Source of the DNA: Micrococcales bacterium
Lineage (GTDB): Bacteria > Actinomycetota > Actinomycetes > Actinomycetales > Dermatophilaceae
Reading direction: 5' to 3'
Length of the DNA stretch: 64,000 nucleotides
NCBI GenBank assembly: GCA_021287075.1
Contig: JAJTBD010000012.1
Coordinates: forward strand, 1-64,000
Part shown: positions 37,918 to 47,288 of the stretch, piece after piece
Layout: each line of letters begins with the position of its first letter
Position numbering within the stretch: the stretch's first letter is position 1
Notes under the pieces: generated by a model
What the model was told of the DNA's origin: nothing
What the model saw: only the letters and a program-made list of their open reading frames with translations
Database searches by the model: none
Translations under genes and position numbers: made by a program

Positions 37918-38996
37918 CTAGTCCGGTGCCGCCCGGCTCCCATCGCCGTGGGCCGCCCCCCGGGGAGCCGCCGTGGCCAGCGCGGGGCCGGCTGCGGTGA
38001 CGGCCAGGAGGAGGCCGATGGCCCCGGCCCCGATCGTCGCGCGGATGCCGATCGCGTGGGCGAGGAATCCTGCACCGACCGCGCCAATCGGCATAGCGCA
38101 CACGGCGATCACGCGATAGACGCTGGTGACACGGCCGAGCAGCGCGCCGGGACGACGCGCTGGCGGTATGACACCGCGGCGACATTCCACGCCAGCAGGC
38201 CGGCGCCGGCTGTGGCGATCGAGCCGAGCACCAGCGGGACACGCGTCGTGGCCGCGGCAGCGAGGAACCCGGCGGCCCCGAGGAGCAGGCCGTGCCGCAG
38301 CAGCCGACGCTGGCCCAGCCGCGCGATGAGCGCAGGCGCCAGGAGAGCCCCGGCGATGCCACCCGCCGCCATCACGGCGACAAAGAGGCCAAAGCTGGCC
38401 TCGGGCAGTCGGAGCACGTCGACGACATAGAGCACCAGGACGGCCGTCGCGCCGGCGACGAGAGCGTTGGACAGGGCGATGAGGACGCTGCACGCGCGCA
38501 GCGCCCGATCGTCCATGAGGGCCGCCCACCCCTGGCGCAGGTCGCTGCGCAGCTGCGGGCTCTCACCGCTGCGTTCGGGCGGACCGATGCGGGGCCGGAT
38601 GCGGGCGGCCATGGCGACGAGGAGAGCTGCGGCGAGGAAGCTCACCGCATCGAAGGCCATCGGCCAGGTGGGGTCGAGGACGACAAGGGCAGCACCGAGT
38701 GCCGGGCCGAGCAGCTGCCCGCCCACGCTGGCCGAGACCTGCGTCAGCGCGTTGGCAACCTCGAGACGGGAGCCCGGCACGATCTGCGGCAGCGCGGCTG
38801 CCTTGGCGTTGTCGAAGAAGGGCGCGGCCAGACCGAGCAGGAGTGCGATGCCGACGATGCCGGGGCTGCGATCGGCGTCCCCGGTCAGCAGCCACAGCAG
38901 GAAGGCCGAGAGGGCCAGCGCCCGGAACAGGTCGGTGCGCCACATGAGCCGGAGACGGTGCGTCCGGTCCACCACCACGCCCGAGATCAGGCCCAT
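37918..38996 (-). pseudogene. MFS transporter (EntS-like), 5'-truncated and frameshifted
   Basis: An MFS gene of the enterobactin-exporter/DitE-like group. Frame one runs from 38996 to about 38145 (GVVVDRTHRLRLMWRTDLFRA to SYRQRVVPAR). The remainder (LLGRVTSVYRVIAVCAMPIGA to 37918) is in another frame; one missing base in GCGCGC at about 38140-38150 explains this. At the 5' end the first ~50-60 residues with TM1 are absent, an in-frame TGA being met upstream. So it is very likely inactive. The adjacent TetR gene may have controlled it. Confidence 0.7.
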
Positions 38997-39053
38997 CAGG
39001 AGCCATGTGTCAACATTGGCTTCCGCCGTGGACGGTCAGGAGGATCTGCGACG

Positions 39054-39671
39054 ATGAGTGCCGTGCCTCGCTCCCGGGCCGCCACCACGGCCAAGCCCTA
39101 TCACCACGGCGACCTGCGTCATGCGCTGATCGAGGCCGGCATCCAGGAGCTCAAGGTCAGCCAGGCAGCCGACCTCAGCCTGCGCGCGCTCGCTGGCGCG
39201 GTCGGGGTGAGCCACGCTGCGGCCTATCGCCACTTCGCGGACCGGGACGACCTCCTCGTCGCGATCGCGCAGGAGGGATTCGCCCAGCTGACCGCTGCCG
39301 TCGAGTCAGCCGCGGACGCTGCCGACGACCCCGTCACCGCCCTGCGCAGTGCCGCGCGGGCCTATCTGCGGTTCGGCACCGGCTCACCCAACTGGCTGGC
39401 ACTGATGTTCTCACCGATGGCCGCCAACTCCCCTGATCTCATTGCGGCACAGGAGCTCTCGGTGTCCAGACTGCTGAGCCGCGTTGGCGCGGCCCAGGCG
39501 GCCAGGCGCCTGCCGGACGCGCCGGCCCAGACGGTGGCGCTCCTGGCCTGGACGGTCGTGCATGGCCTCACGACACTGGCCAGCGGTGACCAGCTGGGAG
39601 ACGAGTTCGCCGTGGGGCCAGCGGATCCGGAGCACCAGCTGGATCTGCTGCTGGAGCTGGCCGGGCTCTAG
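39054..39671 (+). CDS. TetR/AcrR family transcriptional regulator
   Basis: A 205-residue TetR-type repressor. The N-terminal helix-turn-helix (about 16-65) starts PYHHGDLRHALIEAG and includes LSLRALAGAVGVSHAAAYRHF. The C-terminal domain has WLALMFSP and a WHG-like TVVHGLTTL, as in TetR_C_13/WHG proteins. AGGAGG precedes the ATG. It is divergent from the broken MFS gene, 57 bp away, and was probably its regulator. Confidence 0.9.
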   Translation: MSAVPRSRAATTAKPYHHGDLRHALIEAGIQELKVSQAADLSLRALAGAVGVSHAAAYRHFADRDDLLVAIAQEGFAQLTAAVESAADAADDPVTALRSAARAYLRFGTGSPNWLALMFSPMAANSPDLIAAQELSVSRLLSRVGAAQAARRLPDAPAQTVALLAWTVVHGLTTLASGDQLGDEFAVGPADPEHQLDLLLELAGL

Positions 39672-40498
39672 GCCGCGCCCGCCCGCGCCGTCCCCCGGGC
39701 GGTGACCCGCCCAGTCCGGTCCGTGACCGTGGTGGCCACGTGCCGCTCTGGCGCCTGCGCGGCATACGCCACGAGCCCCTGGTGGTCGAAGAGCGGCGCG
39801 ACAAGGCGGTAGTCGAAGACCGACCGCGTCGGGGCGCCCGCAGCGCGCGCAGCCTCGGCCATCACCAGTGCCTGGAGAGGCCCGTGGGTGACCAGCCCCG
39901 GATAGCCCTCGACCTCGCGCGCGTATTCGCGGTCGTAGTGGATGCGGTGGCCGTTGTAGGTGAGTGCCGAGAAGCGGAAGAGCAGTGGCGGTGTCACCTC
40001 GATCTCCCAGCCGCCGTCGGCGAGACCCGGGCCGTCCTCGATGGCGGCAGCGACCGAATCGCCTGCGGCAGAGGACATCTCGCGATAGACGATGTCCTGC
40101 CGCTCGATGACGACCGGCTCGCCGCCCTGGCTGACCGTGTGGGTCACCTCGACGAACATGAGCTTCCCCGATCGCCCCTGCTTGTCGGTCCTGGCCGTCA
40201 CGGCCGAATGCCGGGTGGCGGGCTCGCCGACGACCAGGCCACCCCTCTGCTCGACCCGTCCCCCGGCCCACATGCGTCGCAAGCCGGGACCCGGCGGGGC
40301 CGGGTCGACACCGCGGACGGGGTGGCCGTCGCGTCCGAGGTCGGCGGTCGCGGGGCGGTCGAGCAGATAGAGCCAGTGCCAGCACACCGGCAGCGGCTCG
40401 CCGCGGTCGAGATCGGGCAGGGGCACCGAGAGGAGCGCCGCGAGCGCCTGTGCCGGGCCCGGCTGGATGAGCTCGTGGCGCTCGACGACATCAGTCAT
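39668..40498 (-). CDS. MaoC/FAS1-like hot-dog dehydratase
   Basis: A 276-residue two-hot-dog-domain protein of the HTD2/mesaconyl-CoA hydratase group. CWHWLYLLDRP near residue 39 is the N-terminal FAS1-like dehydratase signature, and RIHYDREYAREVEGYPGLVTHGPLQALVM near the C-terminus contains the catalytic-type YDRxYA...HGP block. It hydrates or dehydrates an acyl-CoA; the exact substrate is unknown. It overlaps the NUDIX gene by 8 bp, so co-expressed. The stop overlaps the convergent TetR gene end by 4 bp. Confidence 0.8.
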   Translation of the reverse strand: MTDVVERHELIQPGPAQALAALLSVPLPDLDRGEPLPVCWHWLYLLDRPATADLGRDGHPVRGVDPAPPGPGLRRMWAGGRVEQRGGLVVGEPATRHSAVTARTDKQGRSGKLMFVEVTHTVSQGGEPVVIERQDIVYREMSSAAGDSVAAAIEDGPGLADGGWEIEVTPPLLFRFSALTYNGHRIHYDREYAREVEGYPGLVTHGPLQALVMAEAARAAGAPTRSVFDYRLVAPLFDHQGLVAYAAQAPERHVATTVTDRTGRVTARGTARAGAA

Positions 40499-41018
40499 CG
40501 GACGCGCCCTCGCCAGCGAGCAGGTGCTCGGCGATCCAGCCGCGCAGGAGCGAGCTGGAGTCGGGCACGAACTGCTCGGGTGACCGGTCGAGCCAGGCGA
40601 TCAGCTCCGCGGCGTCGACCCAGTCACCCCAGGCGACCTCCTCCGGCTGCCAGCGGACCGGCCCGTCCCAGCGGGCGGTGAAGAGATGGGCGATATAGCG
40701 CGTGTGCTCGTCCTCGTAGCCCGCGACGCCGATCGGCTCCAGCGGCACGCCCGCGACACCCAGCTCCTCCTCGAGCTCACGGGTGGCAGCCGCCAGCGGC
40801 TCCTCGCCGGCCGCCATCACTCCCCCGGCGGCATAGTCATAGAGCCCGGGGAAGACGTCCTTGCTGTCGGTGCGGCGATGGACATAGACCTGGCCGGCAC
40901 TGTTGCACACCACGATCCCGGTGCCCGCGTGCCGCAGGTTGTCGGCACGCACGCGCGAGCGCGGGGCCGTGCCACACGGCATACCGGCGTCGTCATAGAC
41001 GGTGACCAGCTCCTCCAT
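40491..41018 (-). CDS. NUDIX hydrolase
   Basis: A 175-residue NUDIX protein. The box matches GX5EX7REUXEEXGU beginning at GGVMAAGEEP (about residue 66) with RELEEELGV. The N-terminus resembles the YfcD/IPP-isomerase-like branch (VYDDAGMPCGTAPRSRVR). It cleaves a nucleoside diphosphate linked to another group; substrate unknown. It overlaps the dehydratase gene downstream. Confidence 0.88.
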   Translation of the reverse strand: MEELVTVYDDAGMPCGTAPRSRVRADNLRHAGTGIVVCNSAGQVYVHRRTDSKDVFPGLYDYAAGGVMAAGEEPLAAATRELEEELGVAGVPLEPIGVAGYEDEHTRYIAHLFTARWDGPVRWQPEEVAWGDWVDAAELIAWLDRSPEQFVPDSSSLLRGWIAEHLLAGEGASDD

Positions 41019-41050
41019 GCCCCCATCATCGCCTCCCGGGCAATGAGAAT

Positions 41051-41080
41051 GCCGCCCGCTCCCCTGGGGGAACGGGCGGC
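41051..41080. terminator. Hairpin terminator at the end of the alpha operon
   Basis: GCCGCCCG with CGGGCGGC arms, extended by C/G-rich inner pairs, 30 bases in all, just downstream of rplQ. Confidence 0.75.
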
Positions 41081-41110
41081 AGTCTCGGTGGTGCGAGGAG
41101 GACGCTCAGG

Positions 41111-41920
41111 TCACTCGTCGGCGCCGGCCTTCGTGAAGCCGGCCTTCTCGGCGTCCTCGGCCGACTTGAACCAGAACTCCGCGATGGTCGAGTCGTACCA
41201 CTGGCCGTCGGGCTCGTGGTAGAGACCCGAGTCGGCGTTGCCCTTGACGGTGTAGCCCTCGGGGGCGGTGCCGTCCTCGCTCGCCGCGACGGCGCCCGCA
41301 GGCAGCTCGACGGCGGCGGGGGCGGCAGCGCCCTCCTCCGCCTCGACCGCGGCAACACCGGCGGCCTCGGTGGCCTTGGCGTCGGTCGCGGCGTCGTCGA
41401 GGGTCAGCTCCTCGGCCGGAGCCTGGGTCGCCTCGGCGGCGGTCGCGTCGGCAGCCTCGGCGGCCTTGGCGTCAGCGGCCTCGGCCTGGGCGGCCGAGGT
41501 GTTGCCACGGGCGGCGCGCTTGGTGGCGGCCTCGGCCTCCTTGACGGTGGCCTTCTTGGCAACGGGCTCGCGGACGAGCTCGATGACCGCCATGGGGGCG
41601 TTGTCGCCCTTGCGGTTGCCGATCTTGGTGATGCGGGTGTAGCCGCCCTGGCGCTCGGCCATGTCGGGAGCGATCTCGACGAAGAGGCGGTGGACGACGC
41701 CCTTGTCCTTGACGACCGTCATGACCCGGCGACGGGCGTGCAGGTCACCGCGCTTGGCGAAGGTGATCAGACGCTCGGCCAGCGGGCGCAGGCGCTTGGC
41801 CTTGGCCTCGGTGGTCGTGATGCGGTCGTTCTCGAACAGCGAGGTGGCGAGGTTGGCCAGAATCAGCCGCTCGTGCGCCGGACCGCCGCCCAGACGGGGA
41901 CCCTTGGTGGGGGTAGGCAT
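41111..41920 (-). CDS. rplQ: 50S ribosomal protein L17 with long C-terminal sunset-type extension
   Basis: A 269-residue bL17, about twice normal. Residues 1-125 are the standard domain ([24 protein letters not shown]). An Ala/Glu-rich linker (about 125-220) follows, then a compact module [18 protein letters not shown] with [22 protein letters not shown]. This tail resembles what I recall as the sunset domain of actinobacterial proteins. It is predicted to project from the ribosome surface. The ATG follows AAGGAG. It is last in the alpha operon. Confidence 0.93.
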   Translation of the reverse strand: MPTPTKGPRLGGGPAHERLILANLATSLFENDRITTTEAKAKRLRPLAERLITFAKRGDLHARRRVMTVVKDKGVVHRLFVEIAPDMAERQGGYTRITKIGNRKGDNAPMAVIELVREPVAKKATVKEAEAATKRAARGNTSAAQAEAADAKAAEAADATAAEATQAPAEELTLDDAATDAKATEAAGVAAVEAEEGAAAPAAVELPAGAVAASEDGTAPEGYTVKGNADSGLYHEPDGQWYDSTIAEFWFKSAEDAEKAGFTKAGADE

Positions 41921-41977
41921 TGTGTTTCTCCTTAGAGGCTGACCTCACCGCGTCTGCGGGAAATCAGATGCGGGTGG

Positions 41978-43027
41978 TCAGAGCTGCTCGTCCTCGGCGA
42001 GGTGACGGCCGTCGTCGGCCCCACCGTCGAAGGACTCCATGTCGTAGTCGTCGCTGTAGCTGTCGACGATCGCGCTGGGGTCGAACCCGGGAGGGCTGTC
42101 CTTGAGCGCCAGGCCCATGCCCACGAGCTTGGCCTTGACCTCGTCGATCGACTTCGCACCGAAGTTGCGGATGTCGAGCAGGTCGGCCTCGCTGCGGCCG
42201 ACGAGCTCGCCGACCGTGTGGATGCCCTCGCGCTTGAGGCAGTTGTAGGAGCGGACGGTCAGGTCCAGGTCCTCGATCGGCAGGGCCAGGTCCTGCGCCA
42301 GGGCGGCGTCGGACGGGCTCGGGCCCATGTCGATGCCCTCGGCCTCGACGTTGAGCTCACGGGCCAGACCGAACAGCTCGACCAGCGTCTTGCCGGCCGA
42401 GGCCATGGCGTCGCGCGGGGCGATGCAGTTCTTGGTCTCGACGTCGACGATGAGCTTGTCGAAGTCGGTGCGCTGCTCGACTCGGGTGGCCTCGACCTTG
42501 TAGGTCACGTTGAGGACGGGCGAGTAGATCGAGTCGACCGGGATGCGGCCGATCTCCTGGTCACCGGACTTGTTCTGCTGCGCCGAGACGTAGCCGCGAC
42601 CGCGCTCGACGGTCAGCTCCATCTCGATCTTGCCCTTGTCGTTGAGCGTGGCGATGTGCAGGTCGGGGTTGTGCACCTCGACACCGGCCGGGGGCGCGAT
42701 GTCGGCGGCGGTGACCGCACCCGGGCCCTGCTTGCGCAGGTACATCACGACCGGCTCGTCGTGCTCCGAGGAGACGACCAGGCCCTTGATGTTGAGGATG
42801 ATCTCGGTGACGTCCTCCTTGACCCCGGGGATCGTGGAGAACTCGTGGAGCACGCCGTCGATGCGGATGCTCGTCACGGACGCACCCGGGATGCTCGAGA
42901 GCAGGGTGCGGCGGAGGGAGTTGCCGAGCGTGTAGCCGAAGCCGGGCTCGAGCGGCTCGATGACGAAGCGGCTGCGGAACTCGGAGATCGACTCCTCGCT
43001 CAGTGCCGGACGCTGTGCGATAAGCAC
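41978..43027 (-). CDS. rpoA: DNA-directed RNA polymerase subunit alpha
   Basis: A 349-residue alpha subunit. The N-terminal assembly domain (to about 230) includes [20 protein letters not shown]; the C-terminal DNA/activator-binding domain (about 250-325) includes [19 protein letters not shown]. An acidic tail of about 25 residues follows, as usual in actinobacteria. GTG start with AAGGAAG upstream. A 154-bp gap with a strong hairpin separates it from rpsD, so a promoter of its own is possible. Confidence 0.98.
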   Translation of the reverse strand: MLIAQRPALSEESISEFRSRFVIEPLEPGFGYTLGNSLRRTLLSSIPGASVTSIRIDGVLHEFSTIPGVKEDVTEIILNIKGLVVSSEHDEPVVMYLRKQGPGAVTAADIAPPAGVEVHNPDLHIATLNDKGKIEMELTVERGRGYVSAQQNKSGDQEIGRIPVDSIYSPVLNVTYKVEATRVEQRTDFDKLIVDVETKNCIAPRDAMASAGKTLVELFGLARELNVEAEGIDMGPSPSDAALAQDLALPIEDLDLTVRSYNCLKREGIHTVGELVGRSEADLLDIRNFGAKSIDEVKAKLVGMGLALKDSPPGFDPSAIVDSYSDDYDMESFDGGADDGRHLAEDEQL

Positions 43028-43133
43028 GCTGTTCTTCCTTTCTCAGGCGACCGCTATATGACGCCTGACAGTGCGCTGGCCTGCTGCCAGCGGCTCGGCC
43101 CACCTCTGTCCGTGGACCGGGCCCGTTGCGTGC

Positions 43134-43170
43134 GGTATGCCGCGTGCGCCAGGAGCGCACGCGGCATACC
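43134..43170. terminator. Hairpin made of inverted GTATGCCGC repeats between rpsD and rpoA
   Basis: Perfect 16-base arms (GGTATGCCGCGTGCGC and complement) around a 5-base loop, just after rpsD. It may end or attenuate transcription before rpoA-rplQ. Each arm holds the genome-wide 9-mer. Confidence 0.75.
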
Positions 43171-43181
43171 GACGCGGTGGA

Positions 43182-43790
43182 TCAGTTCTTGGAGTAGAGC
43201 TCGACGATGAGCTGCTCGGTGAGCGGCACGTCGATCTGCTCGCGAACGGGGAGGCTGTGGATCAGCACCTGGAGCGAGCCCGGGACGACCTGCATCCAGG
43301 CCGGGACGGGACGCTCGCCGAAGGTCTCACGGGCCAGCTGCATCGGGTAGGACTCCACCGACTGCTTGCGCACGGTGATGATGTCGTACTGCTCGACGCG
43401 GTAGGAGGGGACATCGACGCGGACGCCGTTGACCTCGAAGTGGCCGTGGGTGACCAGCTGGCGGGCGTGGCGGCGGGTGCGGGCCAGGCCGGCGCGGTAG
43501 ATCACGTTGTCCAGGCGGGACTCGAGGATCGTCAGCAGGTTCTCACCGGTCTTGCCGGGGCGGCGGGCCGCCTCCTTGTAGTACCGGACGAACTGCTTCT
43601 CCATGACGCCGTAGGTGAAGCGGGCCTTCTGCTTCTCCTGCAGCTGGGTGAGGTACTCCTTCTCCTGGATCCGGCGACGGCCGTGCTGGCCGGGCGGGAA
43701 GGGACGGAGCTCGAAGTTCTTGTCGCCACCGACGAGGTCGGTCTTGAGGCGGCGGGACTTCTTGGTGATGGGGCCGGTGTAACGAGCCAT
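43182..43790 (-). CDS. rpsD: 30S ribosomal protein S4
   Basis: A 202-residue uS4. The S4 RNA-binding domain is LDNVIYRAGLARTRRHARQ near residue 91 followed by VTHGHFEVNG. There are no N-terminal zinc cysteines (C-minus form). S4 starts 30S assembly and often represses its own operon. It begins 26 bp after rpsK. Confidence 0.98.
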   Translation of the reverse strand: MARYTGPITKKSRRLKTDLVGGDKNFELRPFPPGQHGRRRIQEKEYLTQLQEKQKARFTYGVMEKQFVRYYKEAARRPGKTGENLLTILESRLDNVIYRAGLARTRRHARQLVTHGHFEVNGVRVDVPSYRVEQYDIITVRKQSVESYPMQLARETFGERPVPAWMQVVPGSLQVLIHSLPVREQIDVPLTEQLIVELYSKN

Positions 43791-43816
43791 GGTGTCTTAG
43801 CTTCCTTTCTCGTTAC

Positions 43817-44221
43817 TCAGACGCGGCGGCGCTTGGGCGGACGGACACCGTTGTGCGGCGAGGGCGTGACATCGCTGATCGCGCCGACCTCGAGGCCGGT
43901 GGCGGTGAGCGAGCGGATCGCCGTCTCGCGACCCGAGCCCGGGCCCTTGACGAAGACGTCGACCTTGCGCATGCCGTGCTCCATCGCGCGACGGGCAGCG
44001 GCCTCGGCGGCCATCTGCGCGGCGAACGGGGTGGACTTGCGCGAGCCCTTGAAGCCGACCTGGCCCGCGGAGGCCCAGGAAATCACGGCACCGGTGGGGT
44101 CGGTGATCGAGATGATCGTGTTGTTGAACGTGCTCTTGATGTGAGCGTGCCCGTGGGCGACGTTCTTCTTCTCCTTGCGGCGCACCTTCTTCGCGCCAGC
44201 CTGACGGCTCTTGGGAGGCAT
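43817..44221 (-). CDS. rpsK: 30S ribosomal protein S11
   Basis: A 134-residue uS11 with [19 protein letters not shown] and the C-terminal [16 protein letters not shown]. Platform protein of the small subunit. It follows rpsM by 65 bp. Confidence 0.98.
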   Translation of the reverse strand: MPPKSRQAGAKKVRRKEKKNVAHGHAHIKSTFNNTIISITDPTGAVISWASAGQVGFKGSRKSTPFAAQMAAEAAARRAMEHGMRKVDVFVKGPGSGRETAIRSLTATGLEVGAISDVTPSPHNGVRPPKRRRV

Positions 44222-44286
44222 TTCTCTCCTGAAAGATTCTCGGTGAGCGCAGCGACGGTCACTGACCTGCTACGCGAGGCAAGTGA

Positions 44287-44664
44287 TTACTTGCCGGCCT
44301 TCTTCTTGCCGGCAACGGTGCGCTTCGGGCCCTTGCGGGTGCGAGCGTTGGTCTTCGTGCGCTGGCCGCGGACCGGGAGGCCGCGACGGTGGCGAAGACC
44401 CTCGTAGGAGCCGATCTCCACCTTGCGGCGGATGTCGGAAGCGATCTCACGACGGAGGTCACCCTCCATCTGGACGTTCTCCTCGAGGTAGTCGCGAAGC
44501 TTCACCAGCTCCTCGTCACCGAGGTCACGGACGCGGGTGGCGGGGTCGACACCCGTCGCCTCCAGCGCCTTCTTCGCCGTGGTGCGGCCCACGCCGAAGA
44601 TGTAGGTCAGGGCGACCTCGGCGCGCTTCTCGCGCGGCAGGTCGACACCAACAAGTCGTGCCAT
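44287..44664 (-). CDS. rpsM: 30S ribosomal protein S13
   Basis: A 125-residue uS13, [21 protein letters not shown] at the start, with the helix-two-turn-helix region and basic tail GKKKAGK. It contacts the P-site tRNA and the 50S subunit. ATG at 44662-44664 is chosen; the upstream extension to 44739 is not family sequence. The 248-bp gap to rpmJ holds one GTATGCCGC copy (44828) and may have a promoter. Confidence 0.97.
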   Translation of the reverse strand: MARLVGVDLPREKRAEVALTYIFGVGRTTAKKALEATGVDPATRVRDLGDEELVKLRDYLEENVQMEGDLRREIASDIRRKVEIGSYEGLRHRRGLPVRGQRTKTNARTRKGPKRTVAGKKKAGK

Positions 44665-44912
44665 TGTGCAGATTTCCCTATCTGTCTCTCGGAGGTCTGG
44701 TGCAGGCACCGTTCCGCTCCGGTCAATCCCCGATGCCATCTGGGCGGGTGGGGCGAAGCGGTCCCCGGCCTCCGAGACCGGGGGTGACGTCCTGCGGGCC
44801 GGCGATGCCGGTCCTAGATCGCGCGCGGTATGCCGCGGGCTTCCTCAGGGGTCGGGTGCTGCGATTCTTCACTTGTGCGTGCTGTTAAGAGGTACTGCTC
44901 AAAGTGCAGTGA

Positions 44913-45026
44913 TCAGCCCTGGCGCTGCTTGTGGCGCAGGTTCTCGCAGATCACCATGACCCGCCCGTTGCGGCGGATCACCTTGCACTTGTCGCAGATC
45001 TTCTTGACGCTCGGCTGAACCTTCAT
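44913..45026 (-). CDS. rpmJ: 50S ribosomal protein L36
   Basis: A 37-residue bL36: [20 protein letters not shown], then a [13 protein letters not shown] end. Three Cys and one His form the zinc ribbon, so this is the C-plus form. Too short for ordinary ORF calling. It lies between infA and rpsM, the standard place. Confidence 0.96.
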   Translation of the reverse strand: MKVQPSVKKICDKCKVIRRNGRVMVICENLRHKQRQG

Positions 45027-45109
45027 AGCCTCATCAGTCGTGTCGATCTGTCCCGGAAGCCCGTTTGGGCACCGGGTGGTGCGGGTGGGTAGTGCCTGAT
45101 CGCGGACGA

Positions 45110-45331
45110 TCAGCGGTAGCGGAAGACGATCCGGCCGCGGGTCAGGTCATAGGGGCTGAGCTCCACCACCACGCGGTCCTCGGGGAGGATCCGGATGTAG
45201 TGCTGACGCATCTTGCCCGAGATGTGGGCGAGAACCTTGTGACCGTTGGTCAGCTCAACGCGAAACATCGCGTTGGGCAGAGCCTCGACGATCGTGCCCT
45301 CGACCTCGATGACACCGTCCTTCTTGGCCAT
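45110..45331 (-). CDS. infA: Translation initiation factor IF-1
   Basis: A 73-residue S1-fold protein starting [20 protein letters not shown]. It occupies the A site during initiation. GGAGGAT lies just upstream of the ATG. It follows the map gene only after a 1.1-kb gap that carries two unrelated genes, so it needs its own promoter in 45332-45488. Confidence 0.97.
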   Translation of the reverse strand: MAKKDGVIEVEGTIVEALPNAMFRVELTNGHKVLAHISGKMRQHYIRILPEDRVVVELSPYDLTRGRIVFRYR

Positions 45332-45488
45332 ATCCTCCGTCTATCCGTGCTGCGGACGACCCCTGGTTGGGACCATCCTTGGGATGTGGCTGCGGCGTGT
45401 CCCTGCGCAGGTGCTTGACCTGCCCGGGGGCGCACACGTAGCCGACAGTCCATCCTAGGGCATCGGTCCACCCCTGTGGAAATCGAGA

Positions 45489-45523
45489 CGGTGGGCGGCG
45501 CCCGCGCGGGGTGCCGCCCACCG
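45489..45523. terminator. Hairpin terminator downstream of the small membrane gene
   Basis: 11-base arms CGGTGGGCGGC and GCCGCCCACCG around a 13-base loop, directly after the stop at 45534. Confidence 0.75.
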
Positions 45524-45533
45524 TCTTGACATC

Positions 45534-45779
45534 TCAGGCCTCGCTGACCCGCCTGTGTTTGCGGTACTCAAGCACGACACCGAGTGTGACTGAGTAGGCG
45601 ACCACGGCCATGACGATGGAGCCAGGCCGGTCCTCGCCCCGCATCATGAGCCAGACGACCGGCACGCTCAGCAGGGCTCCGAGCAGCAGCAGAATCGGGG
45701 TCGGCCAGCGGCCGTGGAGTACTCCCACGAGCAAACCCAGGGCCACTCCGATGGCGGGGGCAGTAAGTGTCACGAGCAT
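45534..45779 (-). CDS. Small hypothetical membrane protein
   Basis: An 81-residue protein with three hydrophobic segments (LTAPAIGVALGLLVGVLHG, PILLLLGALLSVPVVWLM, SIVMAVVAYSVTLGVVL) and a basic C-terminus. No family recognised. The ATG at 45777-45779 has GGGAGAGG upstream. It is separated from infA by a terminator. Confidence 0.65.
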   Translation of the reverse strand: MLVTLTAPAIGVALGLLVGVLHGRWPTPILLLLGALLSVPVVWLMMRGEDRPGSIVMAVVAYSVTLGVVLEYRKHRRVSEA

Positions 45780-45950
45780 GGTCAACCTCTCCCGGCAGTC
45801 TCTGCCAAGTGCCACATAGCACGTATCAGGACGTATCAGGCGTTCGCGGCGAGCTCCTCATCGGACTCTAAGTGCAAACCGAGGCGGCCGCATCCGGAGG
45901 AACACTCACTCCCCTGCCCCACCCCACGGGAGCGTGCGAGGCTGGGGCCC

Positions 45951-46427
45951 GTGATCCGTGCTGCCACCGCTGCCGACGTCCCGGACCTCCTGCGCCTGGT
46001 GCGCGCGCTCGCCGAATACGAGCGCGAGCCCGATGCCGTGGAGTGCACCGAGGCCGACTACGCGGCGATCCTCTTCCCCGCCGACGGGGAGCCCACGGCA
46101 TACGCCCAGGTCGCCGAGGAGGACGGCGAGGTCGTGGGTGCGGCGATCTGGTACCAGACCTTCTCGACCTGGCAGGGCCCCGGGCTGTGGCTCGAGGACC
46201 TCTTCGTCATGCCCGAGCACCGCGGCGCCGGCCACGGCCGCGCGCTGCTGGCCACGCTCGCCGGCATCGCGCACGAGCGCGGCTGGAAGCGAATGGAGTG
46301 GAATGTCCTGGACTGGAACACCCCGGCCAAGGACTTCTATGACCAGCTCGGGGCGCTCCACCTCGCCGAGTGGGAGACCCGCCGGCTGACGGGTCAGGCC
46401 CTGACCGACGTCGCGCGCCTGGTCTGA
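45951..46427 (+). CDS. GNAT family N-acetyltransferase
   Basis: A 158-residue GNAT protein of the diamine/thialysine acetyltransferase-like branch. It starts VIRAATAADVPDLLRLV; the acetyl-CoA loop is VMPEHRGAGHGRALL (R/QxxGxG/A) and EWNVLDWNTPAKDFYDQLGA is the typical C-terminal block. It likely acetylates a polyamine or lysine analogue. GTG at 45951 starts the family sequence. It ends 12 bp from the convergent map gene. Confidence 0.88.
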   Translation: MIRAATAADVPDLLRLVRALAEYEREPDAVECTEADYAAILFPADGEPTAYAQVAEEDGEVVGAAIWYQTFSTWQGPGLWLEDLFVMPEHRGAGHGRALLATLAGIAHERGWKRMEWNVLDWNTPAKDFYDQLGALHLAEWETRRLTGQALTDVARLV

Positions 46428-46439
46428 CCCTCGCGGTGA

Positions 46440-47288
46440 TCAGCCGAGAGGGGCGTATGCCGCGCCGGCGGCAGCGAGGCGCGCCTGGCCACCGTCGAGC
46501 GCCGTCAGCACCCACAGACCGCGGGAGGTCGCGGCGACCGTGTTCTCCCAGTGACTGGCCCGCGCTCCGGAGTCGGTGACGACCGTCCAGTCGTCGGCCA
46601 GCACGTGGTTGGCCTCGGGGCCGAGGGTGACCATTGGCTCGATCGCGACCGTCGTGCCGGAGGTGACCTTGGGCCCGCGCCCGCTCACGCGGTAGTTGGG
46701 CACCTGGGGGTCCATGTGCATCTCACGGCCGATGCCGTGGCCGACATAGTCCTCGACGATGCCGTACTCGCGCGCGTCGCGGGCCGCCGCGGCGGTGACG
46801 GAGTCCTCGACGGCGGCGCCCACGGCATACAGGCTCTGGCCCACGGCGAGCGCGGCGATGCCGGCCCACATGGAGTCCTCGGTGGCATCGATCAGGGCGA
46901 GGTCCTCGGGGCGGCCGGCCTCGCGGCCCCCGACGATCATCGAGATCGCCGCGTCGCCATGCCAGCCGTCGACGATCGCACCGCAGTCGATCGAGAGCAG
47001 GTCGCCCTCGCGCAGCACCCGCTCCCCCGGGATGCCGTGCACGATCTCCTCGTTGACCGAGGTGCACAGGCTGCCGGTGAAGCCGTGGTAGCCGAGGAAG
47101 CTCGGCACGGCGGAGTTGTCACGGATGAAGGTCTCGGCGAGCGTGTCGAGCGCCTTGGTGGTCATGCCGTCGCGTGCCTCGCGCTGACACAGCTCCAGAC
47201 AACGGCCGACGACCAGACCGGCCGCCCGCATGGCGACGATCTGGTCGTCGGTCTTGGCCTCGATGCGCTCGCGACCGAAGATCCCCAT
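46440..47288 (-). CDS. map: Type I methionine aminopeptidase
   Basis: A 282-residue MetAP. Metal ligands are visible in LSIDCGAIVDGWHGDAAIS (two Asp), GHGIGREMHMDP (His), VAIEPMVTLG (Glu) and near the end in the standard Glu block (HWENTVAA). It removes the N-terminal Met. The ATG shares a base with the adk stop (TGATG). It ends the secY-adk-map group. Confidence 0.96.
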   Translation of the reverse strand: MGIFGRERIEAKTDDQIVAMRAAGLVVGRCLELCQREARDGMTTKALDTLAETFIRDNSAVPSFLGYHGFTGSLCTSVNEEIVHGIPGERVLREGDLLSIDCGAIVDGWHGDAAISMIVGGREAGRPEDLALIDATEDSMWAGIAALAVGQSLYAVGAAVEDSVTAAAARDAREYGIVEDYVGHGIGREMHMDPQVPNYRVSGRGPKVTSGTTVAIEPMVTLGPEANHVLADDWTVVTDSGARASHWENTVAATSRGLWVLTALDGGQARLAAAGAAYAPLG

